A stretch of 14,831 bases of DNA from CAYSHJ01 sp964589725. GTDB taxonomy: Bacteria; Planctomycetota; Planctomycetia; Planctomycetales; Planctomycetaceae. The DNA lies in the NCBI GenBank assembly GCA_964589725.1, contig CAZPUJ010000068.1, positions 1 to 14,831 on the forward strand. Direction: 5' to 3'. The notes under the pieces are model-generated. The model saw only the letters and a list, made by a program, of their open reading frames with translations, did not search any database and had not been told where the DNA came from. Shown here one piece after another: positions 8,431-14,831 of the stretch. Each line of letters begins with the position of its first letter. The stretch's first letter is position 1. A program made the position numbers and the translations under genes.

Positions 8431-8496
8431 ATACAAGCCCGAAGCGCAAGCGAGAGATTTCTGCACCTTTCTCTCGCTTGCGCTTCGGGCTTGTAT
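8431..8496. repeat. 27-bp perfect inverted repeat, planctomycete type
   Basis: Arms at 8431-8457 and 8470-8496 are perfect inverses with a 12-nt loop TTTCTGCACCTT. The core CAAGCCCGAAGCGCAAGCG is a sequence I recall as a frequent intergenic repeat in planctomycetes; this is from memory, not from a search. Two REP-like units head to head form a REPIN-like unit. It could fold as a very stable RNA or cruciform. Confidence 0.8.
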
Positions 8497-8498
8497 GA

Positions 8499-8828
8499 CT
8501 GCACAGGCCACCTATCCGGACAGATTAGTCGGCCGTATCACCAGGCCCCTGCCGCTTGAGAACGCGAAGGCGGCGAAGCCGCGATCAACGCACCATTGCC
8601 TCGCGCAAAATCCTGTGCGTGCTTCGGACGAAGGCTCAACGCAGCATCGGGAAATGACTCCGAAGCCGTGGCCGCTCGCATAGCCCTCCGATCGAGCGAC
8701 GAGTACGCGACTTGTTGTCGGACGGCGCACCCGTCGCAACCTGCCACACGCTATCCCCGGTAAGGCAGCGACCCACGGCGATGCGCTTCCGGAATCCGCA
8801 AGCGCCTTAGGCGAACGGCAGGAGATAG
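8499..8828. other. Spacer without a supported gene
   Basis: No convincing coding region or RNA gene. There is the simple-sequence-like GAACGCGAAGGCGGCGAAG near 8560-8578 and a small stem GCGCTT/AAGCGC at 8783-8805. The rest is unremarkable. Confidence 0.5.
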
Positions 8829-8893
8829 CTTACCCGTAGCCGAAGTCATGAGACTTCGGTCTGAAGTCTCAGGACTTCAGCTACATGGGTAAG
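8829..8893. repeat. Long imperfect hairpin
   Basis: CTTACCC + GTAGC (8829-8840) pairs with GCTAC + GGGTAAG (8880-8893, with an AT bulge). Inside, GAAGTC/GACTTC and TGAGACTTC/GAAGTCTCA close around a small loop. Nearly the whole 65-nt segment is paired. I see no ORF of interest within it. The form 'GAAGTC..GAGACTTC..GAAGTCTC..GACTTC' is itself a repeated half-unit, typical of dispersed intergenic palindromes. Confidence 0.75.
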
Positions 8894-8899
8894 GAAAGC

Positions 8900-9311
8900 C
8901 TTGCCGATCGCCTTATTGCCAGCCGACTCGGGACACGCTCTCCGACGGCTCGTTCCTAAACGATGTAGGGGAAACAGGTTTTGGCTGAATACCGCCTTGC
9001 GTGCGGTGCTGTCAAACCTTGCGGGTTGGTCAACCGTTTCCGGTGGTACTGATTGTGCCAGAGATGCCGATTTTACCACTCTTATGGGTCGTGTGAGTCG
9101 CGGAAAGTCTGCGTGATACGACGGTCGTGCGAGTCGTAACGCTTGTGACACATGTGCCGAAAACGACTGTTGTAACGGTCGTATTGCCTGTCCTCGGATT
9201 TGTGGCTTGTGCCGAATACTCCGTCCGATCCTTCTTTGCGGAAGGTGACGGACGAATGGATTCGCCCGGCTTTAACGAATGCAACGCTTGGCAGGCGGTT
9301 GCTCAACACAC
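8900..9311 (+). promoter_or_regulatory. Leader of the second giant gene
   Basis: About 400 nt with no supported gene. TTTCCGGTGGTACTGATTGT (9037-9056) matches the first gene's leader at 17 of 20 positions, and CCGATTTT (9067-9074) recurs exactly. The distance from the end of the motif to the start codon is 267 nt here and 255 nt in the first gene. Degenerate ACGGTCGT / CGAGTCGT / ACGCTTGT words at about 9119-9185 give the stretch a repetitive look. Confidence 0.4.
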
Positions 9312-9316
9312 GGAGG
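9312..9316 (+). promoter_or_regulatory. Shine-Dalgarno of the second giant gene
   Basis: GGAGG with 7 nt to ATG 9324 supports this start. It also aligns the N-terminus with the paralogue: both have WLK at residues 6-8. Confidence 0.8.
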
Positions 9317-9323
9317 AAGGGTC

Positions 9324-12300
9324 ATGTTGCGCGCAAATTGGTTGAAGAAAATGGGAGAGCTCTTCGGTCGTAAGCACACTACAAACACAAAGGTTCTGTC
9401 GAAACGGCGGCCGCAGGCCGTGGTGAGTCAGCCGGCGGAATTATTAGAAGAGCGGAAGATGCTCTCGGTGTCGGCCCTGTATGTGGCGTCGACCGGCGAA
9501 TTAGACCTTGAACTGGACAGCAGCGATTCCGTTCGTGTGGGAAGCGTAAACGGCTTGGTGCGTGTCGACACCATCAGCCCCGGGGGTGTGGTCACACCGT
9601 TCGACAGCCTGGGCACTCTCGCTGCACAAGATGTCAAGTTACTCGTCATCGTCGGCGGCGACGACGGAAACTCGATCGACCTGAGCGGAGTGACGGCCGC
9701 CGCTTTCACATCACTGACAGCAATTGAAGTCGATGCGGGAAATGGGGACGACTTGGTTACGGGCAGTTCCGATTTCGCGGAGAGCTTAATTGGTGGTCAC
9801 GGCAAAGACACGCTTCTGGGGCAAGGTGGCAACGACACCCTCGTCGGCGGCAACGGCAATGACTCAATCGTGGCGGGGACCGGCAACGACAGCGTGCGCT
9901 CCGGAGATGGTCAGGACTCGGTCACTGGGGACGCAGGCAGCGACACGATCGACTCCGGTGACGGTGATGACACGGTCTCCGGCGGCGACGACAACGACAG
10001 CATCTTCGCGGGTAATGGTCAAGACTCGCTGAATGGCGATGCCGGCAATGACACGCTCAATGGTGACGGCGGAACAGACACGATGAGCGGCGGCGACGGC
10101 AACGACTCAATGCTCGGCGGTGAATTCCATGATCTGATGTTGGGCGATGCCGGCGACGACACACTCCTCGGCCAAGGCGGCAACGACACGCTGATCGGTG
10201 TCACCGGAGCCGACCGGGCGGACGGTGGAGTGGGTCACGATTTGATTCAAAGTGCGCTGGAGACTCCCGACGATCCGGTGCCGGCTGCGGCGGCTCCGGC
10301 ACCTGCCAATCCTGTACCTGCTCCGTTGCCCGATGCCGTTGACAGTACGTTGGGAAGTGACGTCGGTGCCAGCTTTACCACGATCGGAACCGGGACGGGC
10401 GATGGCAGTCTTTCGGTACAGGTCACCGCGACCGGAGCGTTCGGGCTGGGCAACGTCCCGAACTCCACGATCGCCGGCGCTGTTTTCGACCCGTTGGGGG
10501 CCACCGGTGTGAGTAGTTCCACGTTTGAGTCCGATCTCTATTTCCGTTCGAGCACGGTGATGGGAGCGCGAACTGCCTTGGAGACTCTGGCGACTAATCG
10601 TTCAACGATTCGCGCTACCTCCGCCGAGGCAAATTCCACCTTTGAAGTGGGGTCGTTGGAGTTTGCCCTGACGCAGTTGACGGAGCCGATGTTTGACAAG
10701 ACGACCGGGCAACAAATCGGATCGCTGTTGACGCAGACCTATCGGATCACGAACACGGGAGGCGTTACGTCACAATTTGAGCTGGCACGCTACTTCGATG
10801 GCGACCTGCAGTTTGATGGTTCGCTGATTGATGGCGGTGGGCGCTTGGTCTCTGAGGCCGGTGACGAATTCCTATTTGAGACCGACGGAGGTGACGCTTC
10901 CGCCTCAACGACATTGGTCGGCGTCACGGCGAAGGGGGGAACGATTCCCGCGACGAATCGCTTTGCGATCGACCAATACCCCAACCTGCAGAACCTCCTG
11001 GAAGCGGGGGGAGCTCTCGACGGACAAATCCGCAATGACACGGACGGCGATCAGTCGATTGACGTGAACTACGACGTGTCATTGGGATTTCGCAATACCT
11101 TCAGTCTCGCTGCCGATGAAACGGCGACCTACACGACTCACACCTTGTTTGCGACCGGCACGCCAGATCAGTTGGATCTCAATCAGAATCCGGTGGCCGT
11201 CGATGACGCTGGCCGAGCCACGGCGGGCCAGGGCGTGGCCATCGACGTTGTTTCTAACGATTTCGACCTTGACGGGAGTCTTGTCTACTCCTCGCTTCAA
11301 ATCACGCAGACGCCCGCGTTTGGTACCGCGATTCCGCTGCCCGAGGGACGCATTCGTTACACCGCCAACGCAGGATATAGCGGCACGGACACCTTTTCCT
11401 ACACGATTCTCGACAATCTGGGTGCGCCCAGTAACCCCGCCTCGGTTGTCATGACGGTCACCGCGGTGGACACGGTGGGTGACGCTCTCAACGCGGGGAA
11501 CGGCAACGATACGGTGATTGGGAGCGATGGCCATGACACGATCCTAGGTGGATCCGGTCAAGATTCGTTGCTCGGAGGTTTGGGGAATGATCGGATTCAA
11601 GGTCAGGGTGGCAATGACACACTGGTCGGCGGTGGCGGAGCGGACAATGTCACCGGCGGTACGGACACACTCAACGGAGGTGATGGCCAGGATGTGTTGG
11701 AAAGTCTCGCTGCGAGGCCCGTGATTGACGACGTCACCGTCCTCGAAGGGGATTTTGGAACGTCACTCGTGACATTCAATATCACACTAGCCGAATCCAG
11801 TTTCGCGTTCGTTGTCCTGAATTTTCGAACCGTGGACGGGACTGCCATTGCTGGACAGGATTACGTTGCGGCTTCCGGTCAACTCATTTTTGCGGCCGGC
11901 GAAACACAGAAAACGGTGAGTGTGGAAGTCAATGGCGATGTTCTTGGAGAGCCATCGGAGTTTTTCACTCTCCGTCTCACGCCCGTTTCCAACACGCTGA
12001 TTGAAGTGGCCGAAGCGACCGCCACGATTGCTGATGATGATGTGGCAGTCACCGTTTCGGACGCTACCGTACCGGAGGGAAACGCGGGGACCACCACGCT
12101 GCAATTCACGGTGAATCTCTCGGTCGCGAGCACCGCGGCCGTCTTTGTGGATTTCAACATGACGGATGATGATGCCAATGCCATCGCGGACTCGGTGACG
12201 ATCGTTGCGCCGCCCTCTGTGTTCACGATCACTCAGGACTATGTGGCGACCACGGGTCGAGTGGTCATACTTCCGGGAGCCACCAGCGTGACGATCGATG

Positions 12301-14831
12301 TCAGTCTGCTGGGAGACACGGAAAGTGAGGACGACGAACGATTCTTCGTGAATTTGAGCAATGCGATGAACGCCGCCATTCTGGATTCCCAAGGGAATGG
12401 CATCATTCAAAATGACGATGGCGGCGGGCCGTTCTTGCATCCCATCACGGATGAAAACTACATCACCCTGAGCCCCCGTTGGAGAACGACTGCAACGGAT
12501 GGCCCGGGACTGGTCCAAGGCGATGCGACGGTCTTGACCTTTGGCATCGTTCCGGATGGCACCCTGGTTCCCGACCTTGGTGGCAACTTGGCTCCGAGCG
12601 ATCTGATTGCTCGTCTGGACTTCATCTACAATGAGACCGCGACGGGTCCCGTGACCAACCGGACGTGGTTTAGCTTGGTCCAGTCGATGTTTGACCTATA
12701 CGCCAGTTTCTCGGGAACGACTTACGTCTATGAACCGAATGACGACGGCGCCGACGTTGATGATTATGATTTTACACAGTTTGGCGGGGGCGGAGTGGCA
12801 CCAGGTATTTTGGGGGTACGTCCCGATCTCCGAATCGGTGGCACCGATCTGGATGGCGATTTTGGCGTGCTCGGATTCAATGGTTTTCCCGAGACCGGAG
12901 ACATGGTTCTCGACACCAACGACGACGTGTACCTCGACACCAGTAACACGTCGGTGCTATTGCGGAACGTGCTCGCCCATGAGCACGGTCATGGCCTGGG
13001 GCTACGTCATGTCTTGCCGATCACTCAAACGATTCTCATGGAGCCGTTTCTTTATACGGGCTTCGATGGACCTCAGGAGGACGATATCCTGGCGACGAAT
13101 CGTGGATATGGAGACCGCAATGAAAAGGATCGTGGAAACGATGTGTCGTCAATCGCCACTCTGCTGGGAATCTTGACCCCCGCGACGGGATCGAACACGA
13201 GCCAGTCCCAAATGAACGGAGTCAGCATCGACGACGACAGCGATATTGATTTCTACGAGTTTTCCGTGACCAATACCGCCGATGTGACGATTAACGTCAA
13301 TCCCACGGGGACCAAGTATCTGTCGGGCATCCAGAATTTTGGACCGATCTTCTCACCGTTCTCACCGTTCAATGCGGGCACTCAGTCGGACTTGGCCTTT
13401 GAGTTGATCGCCGCCGACGGCGTGACAGTGCTGAGTTCCGAAAACGCCGGCGGTCTTGGGTTTGCGGAATCCGCAACTCTGACGTCGCTCGCCGCCGGAA
13501 AGTATTTCATTCGTGTGACGGGGGCACAGAACCTCGCGCAGATGTATGACCTCGGGGTCTCGGCGTCCGCCGTGGTGATCCAAGCGGTTGCGGACACGAT
13601 CGATGCAGGCGATACGCATCTGGGCGGTGAAGGGAATGATACGGTGATCGGCGCCAGCGGGAACGACACGATGAATGGACAGGGTGGCAATGACTCACTC
13701 TTCGGAAACACGGGGGACGATCTGGTCCTGGGCGGGGCGGGAATGGACACGCTGCTCGGTGGCACCGGTAGCGACACGCTCGATGGCCAAGGGGGTGCCG
13801 ACTTGCTGGATGGTGGTTTTGACAACGACACCTATCTGTGGAACGGCGCGCCGGACGGGAACGACACGATCGTTTCGGCCAGCGGTCTCGACACCGCATC
13901 CGTCATCGGCACTGGTAGCCCCGACGCAATCGCCATGGGACAAAGCGCCGGAAGCCTGACGGCGACATTCGGCGGAGCCACCTTGACGATTCCGCAACAA
14001 AGTGTGGTTGCCAACGTGGTCGTCAACGGACTCGGAGGGAACGACACACTGAGCGTCGGGACGATCGATCAAGTGCGTCCCTTGGTATTGATCCTCAATG
14101 GCGGAGACGGGAACGACTTGTTGGACGCGACCGGAGCCAGCATCGGCGGTGTGCGATTGGCGCTCAACGGCGACAACGGCAACGACACGATCAACGGCTC
14201 ACTGGGCGACGACACGCTCAACGGCAACGACGGCGACGATGCGTGTGTCGGTTTCGCCGGCAACGACACGATGATCGGCGGCTTGGGCCAAGACTCGCTG
14301 GGCGGCAGCCTGGGTAATGATTTGCTCAATGGCGGCGACGGAGCCGACTTACTCAATGGGCAGCAAGGGGATGACAGCGTTCTCGGTGGTTTCGGCAATG
14401 ACACGCTCAAGGGTGACATCGGCAATGACACGCTTTCGGGCGGCAGTGGCGACGACGACCTCAACGGCATGGCCGGAGACGACTCGATCCTGGGAGGCGT
14501 CGGAAAGGACGCATTGCTTGGTGGGGTCGGAAACGACACGCTGGACGGCGGTCGCAATGACGACTCGATCGGCGGAAACGCCGGCGACGACCGCATCCTC
14601 GGCGATCATGGCAACGATGTGATCAACGCCGGTGACGGCAACAATACGATCAGTGGCGGCGACGGCGACGACATGATTACGGCCGGTTTTGGGAACGACC
14701 TCATCAGCGGCGGTGACGGGAATGATCGGATCAACGCCGACGACGGCGAGGACACGATCATCGGTGGGGATGGTAATGACAGCGTCCAGGGGGGCGCCGG
14801 TCAGGACATCATCCGAGGTGGTGACGGCGAC
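9324..14831 (+). CDS. Giant modular RTX protein with matrixin-type metalloprotease (C-terminus outside window)
   Basis: Open for 1836 codons to the window edge, no internal stop seen. Order of parts: residues 1-154 N-terminal region with LLEERKMLSVS (40-50), a LEPR-XLL-like motif; 17 RTX nonamers at 155-307; the shared unrecognised domain at about 344-616; cadherin/Ig-like domain at about 621-713 (NDFDLDG...FSYTILDN); RTX at 722-791; two Calx-beta domains at about 798-906 and 908-1033; a matrixin-like peptidase at about 1037-1286 with the zinc site HEHGHGLGLRH (1219-1229, Glu1220 the general base), Met-turn ILMEP (Met1239) and the family's closing DD...YGD; a PPC-like beta-sandwich at about 1293-1413 (DIDFYEFSV...AAGKYFIRVTG); then C-terminal RTX from 1432. 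No cysteine-switch propeptide is visible. By alignment with the paralogue about 49 residues are missing, so the full length should be near 1885. Likely a calcium-dependent exported protease; its substrate is unknown. Confidence 0.92.
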   Translation, partial: MLRANWLKKMGELFGRKHTTNTKVLSKRRPQAVVSQPAELLEERKMLSVSALYVASTGELDLELDSSDSVRVGSVNGLVRVDTISPGGVVTPFDSLGTLAAQDVKLLVIVGGDDGNSIDLSGVTAAAFTSLTAIEVDAGNGDDLVTGSSDFAESLIGGHGKDTLLGQGGNDTLVGGNGNDSIVAGTGNDSVRSGDGQDSVTGDAGSDTIDSGDGDDTVSGGDDNDSIFAGNGQDSLNGDAGNDTLNGDGGTDTMSGGDGNDSMLGGEFHDLMLGDAGDDTLLGQGGNDTLIGVTGADRADGGVGHDLIQSALETPDDPVPAAAAPAPANPVPAPLPDAVDSTLGSDVGASFTTIGTGTGDGSLSVQVTATGAFGLGNVPNSTIAGAVFDPLGATGVSSSTFESDLYFRSSTVMGARTALETLATNRSTIRATSAEANSTFEVGSLEFALTQLTEPMFDKTTGQQIGSLLTQTYRITNTGGVTSQFELARYFDGDLQFDGSLIDGGGRLVSEAGDEFLFETDGGDASASTTLVGVTAKGGTIPATNRFAIDQYPNLQNLLEAGGALDGQIRNDTDGDQSIDVNYDVSLGFRNTFSLAADETATYTTHTLFATGTPDQLDLNQNPVAVDDAGRATAGQGVAIDVVSNDFDLDGSLVYSSLQITQTPAFGTAIPLPEGRIRYTANAGYSGTDTFSYTILDNLGAPSNPASVVMTVTAVDTVGDALNAGNGNDTVIGSDGHDTILGGSGQDSLLGGLGNDRIQGQGGNDTLVGGGGADNVTGGTDTLNGGDGQDVLESLAARPVIDDVTVLEGDFGTSLVTFNITLAESSFAFVVLNFRTVDGTAIAGQDYVAASGQLIFAAGETQKTVSVEVNGDVLGEPSEFFTLRLTPVSNTLIEVAEATATIADDDVAVTVSDATVPEGNAGTTTLQFTVNLSVASTAAVFVDFNMTDDDANAIADSVTIVAPPSVFTITQDYVATTGRVVILPGATSVTIDVSLLGDTESEDDERFFVNLSNAMNAAILDSQGNGIIQNDDGGGPFLHPITDENYITLSPRWRTTATDGPGLVQGDATVLTFGIVPDGTLVPDLGGNLAPSDLIARLDFIYNETATGPVTNRTWFSLVQSMFDLYASFSGTTYVYEPNDDGADVDDYDFTQFGGGGVAPGILGVRPDLRIGGTDLDGDFGVLGFNGFPETGDMVLDTNDDVYLDTSNTSVLLRNVLAHEHGHGLGLRHVLPITQTILMEPFLYTGFDGPQEDDILATNRGYGDRNEKDRGNDVSSIATLLGILTPATGSNTSQSQMNGVSIDDDSDIDFYEFSVTNTADVTINVNPTGTKYLSGIQNFGPIFSPFSPFNAGTQSDLAFELIAADGVTVLSSENAGGLGFAESATLTSLAAGKYFIRVTGAQNLAQMYDLGVSASAVVIQAVADTIDAGDTHLGGEGNDTVIGASGNDTMNGQGGNDSLFGNTGDDLVLGGAGMDTLLGGTGSDTLDGQGGADLLDGGFDNDTYLWNGAPDGNDTIVSASGLDTASVIGTGSPDAIAMGQSAGSLTATFGGATLTIPQQSVVANVVVNGLGGNDTLSVGTIDQVRPLVLILNGGDGNDLLDATGASIGGVRLALNGDNGNDTINGSLGDDTLNGNDGDDACVGFAGNDTMIGGLGQDSLGGSLGNDLLNGGDGADLLNGQQGDDSVLGGFGNDTLKGDIGNDTLSGGSGDDDLNGMAGDDSILGGVGKDALLGGVGNDTLDGGRNDDSIGGNAGDDRILGDHGNDVINAGDGNNTISGGDGDDMITAGFGNDLISGGDGNDRINADDGEDTIIGGDGNDSVQGGAGQDIIRGGDGD
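9786..10244 (+). repeat. RTX array 1 of the second giant gene
   Basis: Seventeen uninterrupted nonamers, LIGGHGKDT to ADGGVGHDL, followed by a Pro/Ala-rich linker (PVPAAAAPAPANPVPAPLP). The paralogue has 13 + 3 with a break and no such linker. Confidence 0.9.
11487..11696 (+). repeat. RTX array 2 of the second giant gene
   Basis: Eight units, LNAGNGNDT to LNGGDGQDV; one (VTGGTDT) is seven residues long instead of nine, a two-codon deletion within the beta-roll. Confidence 0.88.
13617..13832 (+). repeat. RTX array 3a of the second giant gene
   Basis: Eight nonamers, HLGGEGNDT to LDGGFDNDT, the same number as in the paralogue and ending at the matching TYLW that starts the conserved insert. 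Confidence 0.9.
14163..14831 (+). repeat. RTX array 3b of the second giant gene (cut by window)
   Basis: Twenty-four full nonamers from LNGDNGNDT, and seven residues of the next, before the edge. The order of distinctive units (LKGDIGNDT at 10, LNGMAGDDS at 12, LDGGRNDDS at 15, ILGDHGNDV at 17, INAGDGNNT at 18) equals that of the paralogue. Confidence 0.9.

Noticed and set aside
8237..8683. Open frame of 148 codons on the plus strand after the first giant gene
   Set aside because: It runs through two palindromic repeats; the encoded KPEAQA...SLALRAC is the translation of the inverted repeat at 8431-8496. No ribosome-binding site and no protein-like composition.
12691..13176. 161-codon plus-strand frame within the second giant gene
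   Set aside because: It is in another frame and overlaps the HExxHxxGxxH protease domain of the 1836-codon frame.

Overview
The window looks like chromosomal DNA of a planctomycete (phylum Planctomycetota). The reasons are two giant secreted or surface-type proteins that begin with a variant of the planctomycete LEPR-XLL N-terminal motif, a Tat-exported sugar-phosphate-isomerase-like TIM barrel of the kind expanded in this phylum, a DUF5658-like membrane protein, and gene-poor spacers full of palindromic repeats, including a 'CAAGCCCGAAGCGCAAGCGAG' type I associate with planctomycete genomes. The phylum call rests on recognised families, not on a database search.

Layout: (1) 1-1259, minus strand: a TIM-barrel isomerase/epimerase-like gene followed by a DUF5658-like three-helix membrane protein that leaves the window; the two overlap by 8 bp and probably form an operon. 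(2) 1260-2211: a spacer with two composite inverted-repeat elements and the leader of the first giant gene. (3) 2212-8232, plus strand: a complete 2006-aa protein, in order LEPR-XLL-like N-terminus, RTX array, an unrecognised domain of about 300 aa, a cadherin/Ig-like domain, RTX array, Calx-beta, a BNR/Asp-box beta-propeller, and a long C-terminal RTX array containing a 111-aa insert. (4) 8233-9323: a spacer with at least three strong hairpins and the leader of the second giant gene. (5) 9324-14831, plus strand: a paralogue, 1836 aa visible and cut by the window edge. It has the same scaffold, but the region after Calx-beta holds a second Calx-beta, a matrixin-type zinc metalloprotease (HEHGHGLGLRH plus a Met-turn) and a PPC-like domain instead of the propeller.

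Main message: the two giant genes are tandem paralogues with nearly identical flanking scaffolds and exchanged central modules. Their C-terminal RTX arrays stay aligned unit by unit (8 nonamers, an insert of 110-111 aa, then at least 24 nonamers). Their leaders share a 17/20-nt motif at nearly the same distance from the start codons (255 and 267 nt). I infer that the scaffold is for export, calcium-dependent folding and surface display, and the middle is the cargo. The shared domain of about 300 aa in front of the Ig-like domain is the best candidate for something undescribed.
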